This document shows positions 22,723-33,649 of a DNA stretch of 64,000 bases, piece by piece; within the stretch, counting starts at the first letter, position 1, and each line of letters starts with the position of its first letter. A model generated the notes under the pieces. That model saw only the letters and a program-made list of their open reading frames with translations, was not told the DNA's origin and searched no databases. The stretch is from Liolophura sinensis (taxonomy: Eukaryota > Mollusca > Polyplacophora > Chitonida > Chitonidae). The DNA lies in NCBI RefSeq assembly GCF_032854445.1, contig NC_088307.1, positions 12,350,017 through 12,414,016 on the forward strand, written 5' to 3'. The translations under genes and the position numbers were made by a program.

Positions 22723-23517
22723 TATATATATATATATATATTGTAATATAATATTCACATAATGTTCGCTTATTAGCAATAACAAATCTAAGGGTAATTA
22801 AAAACATTATAATAAAGATGGCATTTCTCATACCCTTAATCTTAAACGAAAAAAAGATGACCCATATGCCATCAAAAGGTGCGACTCATGCGCATTTAAA
22901 AAGGGTATTTCACGACTGAAAACAAAAACAGCAGACTCCTCGGCTATGAAGACAGCAACAAGAACGCTGCCCTCGCATGGAGCTGCTAATCAGGGATGAA
23001 GATAATGTTGTTCGCTAATGTTTCAGCAAGGGAATGGTTGGCATACATTTGTAAGCCGTTCTCGCTGCTTCATGACGCAAACGTTTTAAGCACGGTATCA
23101 GGCAATGCGTACTTGTCCCTCTAGATTTCATTGGCTATATGGAACTTTGTTCCATATGTCACAAGTCCCGCAAAAACACGTACACTGAGTGACGTAACCT
23201 AACTTTCAACAACATACACATCGTGCCAGTGAACACCGACTGCCCCTTGCAGTGCGGTATGACATGCGCTCAGAAGACTTCCTGTGCTTCATTATGTAGG
23301 CCTAAACAAGCTCACGTGCGGATGCCGATTAACCTGTCAGAATACATAGTTTTGAACAGTGAGGTGTTGTTCATGTAACTGAAACTTTTTTAAAGGTTTC
23401 CGAAAGAAAAGTGTCCACTGGAAACCAGGTAAGGTGCGGGAGACGAGGTTGCGCGAGACTATACAGGGACAACTTTGGAAATACTAGTCCCAGGTACGGA
23501 ACACGCTGGGTTTTCAT
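22723..23517. other. 3' flank of LRR-3a, no other gene seen
   Basis: A TA microsatellite at 22721-22740 begins it. The rest is near-identical to 32873-33649. No clear AATAAA on the minus strand could be assigned to LRR-3a. Confidence 0.5.
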
Positions 23518-24558
23518 TTACAGGTCAGTCTGTGACAGCAAATGATTCGACATTAGTATAAGCAACCCAAAAACAACCAAATTTTCAGGATGAAAAGTTC
23601 TGAAATGTTGTGACGCTGAGCCCCGGATTGCTCCGAGCTGTACTATTTCAACTCTAGGGAGGTGAGGGCAGTAAGAAGTATTGTAGTGACGCCTTTCCTC
23701 GTCATCTTTACACGGTGGGTCCTCCCAAGAAAGACTGGAAAGCGGAAGTGGCTCTTTGTTACTCATAGTGTTGGCATTGACACAGCTCAATCCTTCAAGC
23801 AACTGATTCATCTTAAAGCCTCTGTCTGGCTGGAGCATCCAAAGAATATTACAACCACAGCAGATGGTGTTGCCTATGACTGACGCTTCATTCATGGCGA
23901 TCTTTACAGCGACATCGAGACTTCCACACATTATGTTCTCAAACCTATTACGGTACAAATGAAAGAAAGCAAAAGTCGATTCGAAGAAGGCATCCGTCTC
24001 AATGGTACCGATGTAGTTGTCTCGAAACGACCAGACGGCGACTTTCCGAATGTAAGAGAAGGCTCCCGCTTTTATGCACGAGATGGTCATGTGACTGAAC
24101 GAGATCTCGTGCAGGTCTGAGATTTCGTTGAAAGCATCGCGCTGGAACTGCCCCACGGAACTATTGTGCATCGCTAGCTTTGTGATCCCGTTCATTCTGG
24201 AAAATGCGAAAGTATCAATCGCCTTGATGCTGGAGTTTGCTATCTTTATAATTTCCACTCCATCAAAGTCGTAAAAAGCAAATTTTCTAATGGCGCCTAT
24301 GCGACTATTCATTATCTCTATGGACTTTAAGTTCCGTAGTCCGCGGAACGCGTAGCTTGGTATTTCGTCTGTTTGCAAAGAACAAATTCCTATGATATAC
24401 GTTTGGTTAGGGAAATGAGATGGGAATTTTGACAACCCTTTGCAAGCCACGGCAATACCATCCGGATGTGTTGTGTAGGAACACCCATCCACGGTTTCGC
24501 TGGTCGCTCTATGGAATAAGGCACAGGCCAGCAGCAGCGTCCAAGACAGCAACGCCAT
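23518..24558 (-). CDS. LRR-3a: secreted, probably GPI-anchored leucine-rich-repeat protein
   Basis: Complete 346-residue frame. Residues 1-20 are a signal peptide. The N-terminal cap has only Cys 26 and 39 instead of the four-cysteine LRRNT of LRR-1 and LRR-2. About seven repeats run from 50 to 210 (SIEIMNSRIGAIRKFAFYDF and similar), again with Ser common at the ladder position. The C-terminal cap has Cys 211, 233, 234, 236, 259, 283 and 297, and its CGCNILWML is closer to a classical LRRCT C-x-C motif than the C-x4-C of LRR-1. Residues 326-340 (NLVVFGLLILMSNHL) form a hydrophobic tail with a short hydrophilic end, as in GPI signals. There is no phase-1 donor after the cap, unlike LRR-1 and LRR-2. 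CTATCCACAG ends three bases before the ATG. It differs from the right copy at residues 17 (R/G), 325 (E/A) and 330 (F/L). Confidence 0.88.
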   Translation of the reverse strand: MALLSWTLLLACALFHRATSETVDGCSYTTHPDGIAVACKGLSKFPSHFPNQTYIIGICSLQTDEIPSYAFRGLRNLKSIEIMNSRIGAIRKFAFYDFDGVEIIKIANSSIKAIDTFAFSRMNGITKLAMHNSSVGQFQRDAFNEISDLHEISFSHMTISCIKAGAFSYIRKVAVWSFRDNYIGTIETDAFFESTFAFFHLYRNRFENIMCGSLDVAVKIAMNEASVIGNTICCGCNILWMLQPDRGFKMNQLLEGLSCVNANTMSNKEPLPLSSLSWEDPPCKDDEERRHYNTSYCPHLPRVEIVQLGAIRGSASQHFRTFHPENLVVFGLLILMSNHLLSQTDL

Positions 24559-24561
24559 TTT

Positions 24562-24575
24562 CTGTGGATAGACAA
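24562..24575 (-). promoter_or_regulatory. Splice acceptor before the LRR-3a start codon
   Basis: TTGTCTATCCACAG then AAA then ATG on the minus strand. It implies a non-coding upstream exon, as in the paralogues. Confidence 0.6.
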
Positions 24576-24622
24576 TAGATATTCATTTACAGTGTCAGTC
24601 TGATACTTACATATTCTCGGGG

Positions 24623-24751
24623 GCCTCCATGGCTCAGTTGGTTAGCGCGCTAGCGCAGCGTAATGACCCAGGAGTCTCTCACCAATGCGGTCTCGTATAA
24701 GTGAAATATTCTTGAGTACGGCGTAAAACACCAATCAAATAAATAAATACA
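24623..24751 (+). repeat. SINE-A with large internal deletion
   Basis: GGCCTCCATGGCTCAGTTGG, TTAGCGCGCTAGCGCAGCGT and TCTCACCAATGCGGTC join directly to TCGTATAAGTGAAATATTCT and the CACCAATCAAATAAATAAAT tail. The B box and body are lost. The same deletion is in the right copy. Confidence 0.9.
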
Positions 24752-24943
24752 TACTTACATATTCTCATGATAAACTGAATGACTGACTGATTGATTGTTA
24801 ACCACGTCACTAAAGAATTGTTCAACTTTAACATGGCGGACCGTCGAATGAGGGTGGGGGGGAGGGGGAAGTGGATTGCCGGAACTAAATTAGCGACGTT
24901 TGTGCCGCTCAGACTTGCACGCCTACTGGTGGATGATAAATGA

Positions 24944-25162
24944 GGTCGATTCCACAAAGCCATTTTTGACTTCAGTAAAAATTTGAAGTGCGATCTTAAA
25001 GCTTATATTTTTAGGCTCTAGAAATGAAAAAATTTGCACATTTTATGGATGTTAATTTAAGACGAATGTGTCTAAACCTCAACCCCAAGTACCAAAAACT
25101 GAACATTATGAAGGGGTTTCAAATTTCAACTTCAGTCACAAACGGCTTCGTGGAATCGCCCC
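24944..25162. mobile_element. MITE (family Q), left-block copy
   Basis: Inverted ends: GGTCGATTCCACAAAGCCAT, TTTTGACTTCAGTAAAAATT at the left; AATTTCAACTTCAGTCACAA, ACGGCTTCGTGGAATCGCCC at the right. No ORF of note. Confidence 0.75.
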
Positions 25163-25590
25163 TTGATCTTCCCACGACTGAGCAAACGGTCACAAGAACG
25201 TCGTCGACCCCTTACTGCCACCAGTAGATCCTTTTTAAATACAAAGGCGGTTTGCTAAAAACAATAAAGTATACAAATATAATATTTGCAGATATTTCAA
25301 CAAGATATTTCCATTCTTCCCTCGTGGCTCTCAGCAAAATGGACTGGAGGGTGTGATGTCGATTTGATGACAGACATAGTCCTTCCCATGTCGTTGGATT
25401 TGATTATGTCGTCCTCGTTGAGTTTGACCTCCCTCGTACATGTATTTGTAAATAATTATATATTTACAGTCTACGTAATTCAGATGACGAAGGCTCGAAT
25501 CCGGATTCAGCCCGCTAGATTGCGGCTTTAAGCCAGGAGGATTGCCAGGTACCATGCAATATGCTGCGGTTTAGCTGTGTTAAGTTTATA
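25163..25590. other. Stretch without recognised gene
   Basis: Nothing recognised. GGCTCGAATCCGG near 25490 is B-box-like and may be part of a diverged SINE ending at 25645. Confidence 0.45.
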
Positions 25591-25645
25591 AAACCTATGG
25601 TCGTCACATAAGTGAAATATTCGGCGATTGCGGCGTAAAACATGG
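25591..25645 (+). repeat. SINE-A-like 3' fragment
   Basis: GTCGTCACATAAGTGAAATA, TTCGGCGATTGCGGCGTAAA, ACATGGAACAAA. Confidence 0.6.
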
Positions 25646-25850
25646 AACAAAAATATTAAATAATATATTTATGGCATGTATGGAAAAATAAGTTACTTCC
25701 AGGAAACAGAGACCAAACACAACAAATGAGATATGCAGAATACACATGCAGAATAAAAGAATTCATTAAGGGAATATTTGACTTTGGGACTCCGTTCTTT
25801 AACGATGGCTGCATTTCCTACAGGACAATGGACATCTGAGAAGGGGATCA

Positions 25851-25996
25851 GGCCTGGGATCAAGTAGCGATTTTAGACTTTAGTCAGAAGTCCAGTCACT
25901 GAACCTGGTGAGGTTCCTTTCACTTATTTTAGCTCAAATTTGTTTTACAATGACTTACCCAGAATTTATGTTGTCAAGCAGTGTTTTGAATTTTGT
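25851..25996. mobile_element. MITE (family G), truncated by the assembly gap
   Basis: GGCCTGGGATCAAGTAGCGA, TTTTAGACTTTAGTCAGAAG and downstream sequence match the full copy at 35966-36181. The N gap cuts it. Confidence 0.7.
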
Positions 25997-26196
25997 NNNN
26001 NNNNNNNNNNNNNNNNNNNNNNNNNNNNNNNNNNNNNNNNNNNNNNNNNNNNNNNNNNNNNNNNNNNNNNNNNNNNNNNNNNNNNNNNNNNNNNNNNNNN
26101 NNNNNNNNNNNNNNNNNNNNNNNNNNNNNNNNNNNNNNNNNNNNNNNNNNNNNNNNNNNNNNNNNNNNNNNNNNNNNNNNNNNNNNNNNNNNNNNN
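25997..26196. other. Assembly gap, exactly 200 N
   Basis: A round fixed length suggests a placeholder gap of unknown size between two contigs. Confidence 0.99.
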
Positions 26197-27836
26197 TGTC
26201 AAATATTGGTTTACGTTGATAACCTTTAAATGAATCACAAGATTAATCAATTTTAATCTCATGAAAGTCAGACGTGAAAACCATACATATGGCTAAGTAG
26301 ATATAACGTTTAATCTACCGCCAGCCAATCCAATGAACCCTCTTTGAACGGAACGACCCAACCGTTGTACCAATCAGATTAGCCGTTTCAGAACACAAGT
26401 GCGTTAAGTACAATGAAGTGTGGAACAGTTACCTCATTTCCCAAACCATCAAAGTAAGAATTTGACTGGTAAAAGGAGAGAGGTGAATAACAAATTAGGT
26501 CGGTATACGGAACAGCCAGTAGATCTGACTTTACGAAGATTGAAATAATTCGGTATGTGAAGAGAATGAAATGAAAATCAGAAAACTGTTTTTTTAATAT
26601 ACATATACCTAGATATCTGCATCGTAAGATACAAATTTTCCCAGCAGTACAAAATCAGAATACATCTATACATCTATATGATACATTTTTACATTTTCAA
26701 AACATTTTTACGTTCTGAACGTCAAATTGTCAGGTATTGCATTAAAAAACAACCTATAAAGTAGCATATCTCCAAGGAAATATCGCAAAACGAAACTACA
26801 CGATGGAAATATAATACAGCCACACTTTTTCTTCCTAAAGATGGCATTGAAACATAAACGATCTAAATGACAAAATGGAATATTATAACATTCCAGGCTA
26901 CAATCATAACAAATTCTTTTTTAGCACCATAAATCAGTTTCACAATGTAAAATAAACGTCATTGGATAATACATTTTCATAGTATGTTGATAGACGCTAC
27001 TAAACTACGTCTGGTTATTTTATGCGAAACGATGCAGAACAGGTCATTCTTCGATATTCAGTCAATGGCTACAGAAGCGTCCGATCCAATTTGCGCAGAT
27101 AGGGAAGAGCATTTTGTCCTGATAATTTAACATGTGGATGTCATGTTTGGAAAAAAAATCAGGGTGTTTTAATAAAACAATAAACTAACTGGATATTTCA
27201 GATCACTTTGAGAAAGGAAACCTATTATGATCAGTTCGAGAACGAACGTGCGCTATAAATAACATATGCATCTGCGTATTGAGAACCCAGAACACTGTGA
27301 ACATTTCTTTTCAACATGAACAAAAACCTAATTCCCCCCCCCCCCCCCCAAATAAAATAATATCGTAGATTACGAGCATTCGACAAGAAAATAAGACAGT
27401 GCTTACATGAAATATATATTTGCGGTTTGAAAGACTTGAAAGTTTTATGCACATGCTACTACATAACTGGTGGCATCGCACAAAATTTCAATGCAGTAGC
27501 GACAGCGGAAATTCCTACTATCAAGTGTTTTATATTATACTACAGATACATACATGTAGAAACATGATAACATCATTTTTAAGATTTAACAACTATAACA
27601 TATATATACATTACGAACAATTGATATTTTATACAGATGGTCTACTTAAGAAAAAATGATGATGTAAAAAAATTTTACTTGGTGATACATTTAGTCATGC
27701 TTTTCAAATTTTTATTATGGGTTTTAGTCTGATACATACTTGTAACATTAGGTTGTTTGAAAAAATATGGCATCATCGTTTGCAACATGAACGGTATGGA
27801 TAATGTCATTCTGTTGACGAGTACTAACACAAAGGC
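26197..27836. other. Stretch without recognised gene
   Basis: Counterpart of 17284-18948. Nothing coding seen. Confidence 0.5.
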
Positions 27837-27837
27837 T

Positions 27838-27838
27838 G

Positions 27839-27883
<45 letters not shown>
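27838..27883 (+). repeat. (AAT)n microsatellite
   Basis: About 46 bases, longer than its left-block counterpart. Confidence 0.95.
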
Positions 27884-27884
<1 letters not shown>

Positions 27885-27944
27885 GGGATGTAGCATGACG
27901 CATGTGGATAATATAATGTTTTTTCAAGAATAAGAACACAGATG

Positions 27945-30505
27945 AGGCATTCCCATAGTGTCTTACAAGGTGAAAAATGATAAAGCAACATAAGGGTGTG
28001 TATTATAGAACATTTGGATAATGTCTGACGGTGTGAAGAATGATAATACAACATAAGGGTTTGTATTATGGAACATTTGCATAATGTCTTACTGTGCGAA
28101 GAATGATAATGCAACATAAGGGTTTGTATTATGGAACATTTGAAAAATGTCTGACGGTGTGAAGAATGATAATACAACATAAGGGTTTGTATTATGGAAC
28201 ATTTGGATAATGTCTTACATGATGAAGAATGATAATGCAACATAAGGGTTTGTATTATGGAACATTTGGATAATGTCTGACGATGTGAAGAATGATAATA
28301 CAACATAAGGGTTTGTATTATGGAACATTTGCATAATGTCTTACATGGTGAAGAATTATAATGCAACATAAGGGTTTGTATTATGGAACATTTGAATAAT
28401 GTCTGACGGTGTGAAGAATGGTAATACAACATAAGGGTTTGTATTATGGAACATTTGCATAATGTCTGACGGTGTGAAGAATGAGAATGCAACATAAGGG
28501 TTTGTATTATGGAACATTTGAATAATGTCTTACTGTGTGAAGAATGATAATGCAACATAAGGGTTTGTATTATGGAACATTTGCATAATGTCTTACTGTG
28601 CGAAGAAAGATAATGCAACATAAGGGTTTGTATTATGGAACATTTGGATAATGTCTTACTGTGTGAAGAATGATAATGCAACAAAAGGGTTTGTATTATG
28701 GAACATTTGAATAATGTCTGACGGTGTGAAGAATGATAATACAACATAAGGGTTTGTATTATAGAACATTTGCATAATGTCTTACTGTGCGAAAAATGAT
28801 AATGCAACATAAGGGTTTGTATTATGGAACATTTGCATAATGTCTGACGGTGTGAAGAATGATAATACAACATAAGGGTTTGTATTATGAAACATTTGCA
28901 TAATGTCTTACTGTGCGAAGAAAGATAATGCAACATAAGGGTTTGTATTATGGAACATTTGCATAATGTCTGACGGTGTGAAGAATGATAATACAACATA
29001 AGGGTTTGTATTATGGAACATTTGCATAATGTCTTACTGTGTGAAGAATTATAATGCAACATAAGGGTTTGTATTATGGAACATTTGCATAATGTCTGAC
29101 GGTGTGAAGAATGATAATACAACATAAGGGTTTGTATTATGGAACATTTGCATAATGTCTGACGGTGTGAAGAATGATAATGCAACATAAGGGTTTGTAT
29201 TATGGAACATTTGCATAATGTCTTACTGTGCGAAGAATGATAATGCAACATAAGGGTTTGTATTATGGAACATTTGGATAATGTCTTACTGTGTGAAGAA
29301 TGATAATACAACATAAGGGTTTATATTATGGAACATTTGGATAATGTCTTACATGATGAAGAATGATAATGCAACATAAGTTTTTGTATTATGGAACATT
29401 TGGATAATGTCTGACGGTGTGAAGAATGATAATACAACATAAGGGTTTGTATTATGGAACATTTGCATAATGTCATACTGTGTGAAAAACGATAATGCAA
29501 CATAAGGGTTTGTATTATGGAACATTTGGATAATGTCTTACTGTGTGAAGAATGATAATGCAACATAAGGGTTTGTATTATGGAACATTTGGATAATGTC
29601 TTACTGTGTGAAGAATTATAATGCAACATAAGGGTTTGTATTATGGAACATTTGCATAATGTCTTACTGTGTGAAGAATTATAATGCAACATAAGGGTTT
29701 GTATTATGGAACATTTGCATAATGTCTGACGGTGTGAAGAATGATAATACAACATAAGGGTTTGTATTATGGAACATTTGGATAATGTCTGACGGTTTGA
29801 AGAATGATAATGCAACATAAGGGTTTGTATTATGGAACATTTGCATAATGTCTTACTGTGTGAAGAATGATAATGCAACATAAGGGTTTGCATTATAGAA
29901 CATTTGCATAATGTCTTACTGTGCGAAGAATGATAATGCAACATAAGGGTTTGTATTATGGAACACTTGGATAATGTCTGACGGTGTGAAGAATGATAAT
30001 ACAACATAAGGGTTTGTATTATGGAACATTTGGATAATGTCTTACTGTGCGAAGAATGATAATGCAACATAAGGGTTTGTATTATGGAACATTTGCATAA
30101 TGTCATACTGTGTGAAGAATGATAATACAACATAAGAGTTTGTATTATGGAACATTTGCATAATGTCATACTGTGTGAAAAACGATAATGCAACATAAGG
30201 GTTTGTATTATGGAACATTTGCATAATGTCTTACTCTGTGAAGAATGATAATGCAACATAAGGGTTTGTATTATGGAACATTTGGATAATGTCTTACTGT
30301 GTGAAGAATGATAATGCAACATAAGGGTTTGTATTATGGAACATTTGCATAATGTCTTACTGTGTGAAGAATGATAATGCAACATAAGGGTTTGTATTAT
30401 GGAACATTTGCACAATGTCTTACTGTTTGAAGAATGATAATGTTACATAAAAGTTTGTAGCATGGAATATTTGCATAATGTCTTACTGTGTGAAGAATGA
30501 TAAAA
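27945..30505 (+). repeat. 63-bp satellite array, right copy (~40 units)
   Basis: Same unit as at 19036-20471 but about 17 units longer. The open minus-strand frame spans 29321-30415 and 27824-29314, separated only by a single-base change that makes a stop; together about 860 codons of 21-residue repeats (SSHSKTLCKCSIIQTL core). No start-codon context, signal peptide or promoter marks it as a gene. Confidence 0.97.
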
Positions 30506-31956
30506 GAATGACATCGCTGTATAGTATTACGTGAACTGTTTTCAACTCTTCACCCAAGAACTTTTGACATATTCCCGTGTGTGTAGGTGTAGTTTATAGG
30601 GTGTATATACGCCAAAGATGTTGAAAACAATAGTGAGCATATCTTTACGGTGAAAAAAGGTATGCCGTAATTCTTCTAATGTTTGGGACATCGTTCCTGC
30701 TCTTTTTAGCCAATATGCATGCAATTGTAATAGGAATACACAGCACTTGGTTATTGTATTTTATCAATAAGACATACAGATGTTTAACTTTCTGAAAAGC
30801 TGGTAGAGAATTGTCATTCTTTGCTATCAGCACTATTAATGGTCAAAAAATTAGAAGAATTACAGTAGTGTGCATAGTTAAAACTATTAAATGTAAAGTA
30901 GACTGTGTGACTGAAACCGTGAAAACTACGAGGTGTTATTTTAAAGAGCTTATGAAAGACCAGTTTAAAACTGTCAAATAAGAGCTACCCCGTAAGCAAT
31001 ATCAAGTCATATTCATAAACAGTCGGTAGCAACTAAGAGTTTCAAACCCTGTCTGCTCTGTTGTTGCAGCAGCTTTAGTTATTGGAAATGACGCCATAGA
31101 ATTATGCATTTAAAGAGGCCATACTGGAGATTTTTTACAGAGAACATCGATCAGCGAAAACCCATTTGATTCTTTTCTATTATTTTAGAATACCCCAAGT
31201 AATTACTTTTCACAAAATACAATTATCTGCCTCGTCTCTGCATGTGTTTTGGTTCAAAATCCCTAAAATTCATAAAACGGGTCTCAAAGCGTTATTTTTT
31301 TCACAAATCATTTTAACACTATAAATATTACAAATAAAAATCTGATATTTACTAAAAGGCAATATCTCCTCGTGGCTGTGCAATTGCACACAGTGTCCTT
31401 AGCCATATTCTTTAAAATTATGAGTTACAAAGATATTCTAACTTCATTTTGTTTGCAATAATTGGGACGTCCAACAAAAGTTGTTTGTTGACCTTGTGGT
31501 TTGCGTGTCACTGATGAAAAGCGAGTTTGGTAGTGAGCATGAGTGGATTTACAGCTATAGACTACAAGTTTGAACAAACGGAATATAATAGGTTAGCACG
31601 CAAGGCGGCTTCTATTAAATTACAAACTATACGTTGTTTACAGAAACGGAAAATATCTGCCAAACATAACGTGCCACTAACCACAGAAGTACAGAGCAGT
31701 ACAGCAAAGTGACTGTTTATCGCATGTAACACACTCTTATCTCAGGCTCTCGGCGAATATGTTCCTTTCCGGAGCAAAAGTCCGTCTTCCGGACCTAGGA
31801 CATTAAACAAACCCATGTGACTGCCAGCTGGTTTCCGATGTTTTTGTAGTCAGAAACCGGGGTGGTTGCTCTGATAAAGGGTGGATTGTTCAAGTCAGTT
31901 ATACAGTTTTGTGTTATACCATGGGTACAAATGTAGTCTGAAATTTTAATTATAAA
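30506..31956. other. Stretch without recognised gene
   Basis: Counterpart of 20472-21956. The two ORFs seen there are interrupted here. Confidence 0.55.
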
Positions 31957-31989
31957 TGTAGATAGTGCTGACATATCTCTTATATTCAA

Positions 31990-31990
<1 letters not shown>

Positions 31991-32074
<84 letters not shown>
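31991..32074 (+). repeat. (TA)n microsatellite
   Basis: About 84 bases; only about 14 bases in the left block (21964-21977). It lies in the left end of the MITE. Confidence 0.97.
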
Positions 32075-32077
<3 letters not shown>

Positions 32078-32172
32078 ACTATACATATGTCGCCAGCTTA
32101 CTGATCCCGTTAATCCTGGAATTTCTTTATAATTTTCACTCCGTTAAAAGTCGTTAAAAGCAAATTTTTTAT
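32078..32172 (-). pseudogene. LRR-3-derived gene fragment inside the MITE left end, right-block copy
   Basis: GTCGCCAGCTTACTGATCCC, GTTAATCCTGGA and CTTTATAATTTTCACTCCGT, then GTCGTTAAAAGCAAATTTTT, slightly closer to LRR-3 than the left copy at GTCGTTAAAAGCAAAT. Confidence 0.75.
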
Positions 32173-32811
32173 ATATACATCGGGTGGGCATAAAAAAATG
32201 GGCCGTACTTTGACACTCAAAATCTCCGAAACCCTCTTTCGTCAGCTTCTAAAAAACTACACACTCAAAAGTCATTATGTCCTAAGTATACAGACCAAAT
32301 TTGAATTTCATCCTTTAAGATTTCTGTTCATGGGACCAAAATTAAAACAGAGTCAAAAACGCATGTTCCGGACATTTCAAAATGATGTTCTACCTTATTT
32401 TACGTGAAAAGGTGATCAGTTAATTGTCCGCCGCAAAAAATCCCATCTTGATTCAGCAAAACTTGTGCCTATCCGGCAAGAATGGTTTCTCTGACACTAG
32501 AGCCAGACAATTTTTCCAGACGGCACTTGATTTACGCGTGTCACACAGGTGCAGCGCGCGCTCTACTCATGACACCTGGCAGGTGATGCGATGTGGGTCA
32601 CTGGAACGTGCATTTTTGAGGCTATGTTTTCATTTTAACCCTGTGCAACCCTGACTGCTATGACCTTGAAAACTGGTCGGTATATTAACAAAATCATGCC
32701 ATTTCAATGTCTAAAGTGTGAAGGGTTTGAACAAGGATAATGGAACAATGCAGCATCAAAGTAGAGCCCATTTTTTATGGCTACCCGATATATAGTGGAT
32801 ACATATACTTG

Positions 32812-32814
<3 letters not shown>

Positions 32815-32872
<58 letters not shown>
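32815..32872 (+). repeat. (TA)n microsatellite
   Basis: About 58 bases against about 20 in the left block. Confidence 0.97.
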
Positions 32873-32876
<4 letters not shown>

Positions 32877-33649
32877 AATATAATATTCACATCATGTTCG
32901 CTTATTAGCAATAACAAATCTAAGGGTAATTAAAAACATTATGATAAAGATGGCATTTCTCATACCCTTAATCTTAAACGAAAAAAAGATGACCCATATG
33001 CCATCAAAAGGTGCGACTCATGCGCATTTAAAAAGGGTATTTCACGACTGAAAACAAAAACAGCAGACTCCTCGGCTATGAAGACAGCAACAAGAACGCT
33101 GCCCTCGCATGGAGCTGCTAATCAGGGATGAAGATAATGTTGTTCGCTAATGTTTCAGCAAGGGAATGGTTGGCATACATTTGTAAGCCGTTCTCGCTGC
33201 TTCATGACGCAAACGTTTTAAGCACGGTATCAGGCAATGCGTACTTGTCCCTCTAGATTTCATTGGCTATATGGAACTTTGTTCCATATGTCACAAGTCC
33301 CGCAAAAACACGTACACTGAGTGACGTAACCTAACTTTCAACAACATACACATCGTGCCAGTGAACACCGACTGCCCCTTGCAGTGCGGTATGACATGCG
33401 CTCAGAAGACTTCCTGTGCTTCATTATGTAGGCCTAAACAAGCTCACGTGCGGATGCCGATTAACCTGTCAGAATACATAGTTTTGAACAGTGAGGTGTT
33501 GTTCATGTAACTGAAACTTTTTTAAAGGTTTCCGAAAGAAAAGTGTCCACTGGAAACCAGGTAAGGTGCGGGAGACGAGGTTGCGCGAGACTATACAGGG
33601 ACAACTTTGGAAATACTAGTCCCAGGTACGGAACACGCTGGGTTTTCAT
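32873..33649. other. 3' flank of LRR-3b, no other gene seen
   Basis: Near-identical to 22741-23517. Confidence 0.5.

Larger units (their letters stand above)
17284..25996. repeat. Left copy of a ~9-kb near-identical block
   Basis: From TGTCAAATATTGGTTTACG at 17284 to GTGTTTTGAATTTTGT before the gap, the sequence matches 26197-36111 nearly base for base, apart from repeat-length differences. It contains LRR-3a. The match runs exactly up to the N gap, and the right copy starts exactly after it, which is the pattern of two contigs that overlap but were not merged. Confidence 0.95.
31984..32816. mobile_element. MITE with long inverted ends, right-block copy
   Basis: Same structure as 21957-22722, enlarged by the two TA microsatellites. 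Inner ends CATCGGGTGGGCATAAAAAA (left) and TTTTTTATGGCTACCCGATA (right). The internal 69-codon ORF (32198-32407) is intact with two residue changes (K/E and S/L). Confidence 0.7.

Noticed and set aside
25908-26262. ORFs across the gap
   Set aside because: They consist mostly of unknown bases.
27824-30415. Giant repeat protein on the minus strand (496 + 364 codons; 289 codons at 19348-20217 in the left block)
   Set aside because: The frame is explained by a 63-bp satellite whose length is a multiple of three. There is no signal peptide, no start context, frame breaks occur in the other copy, and one end runs into the AAT microsatellite.
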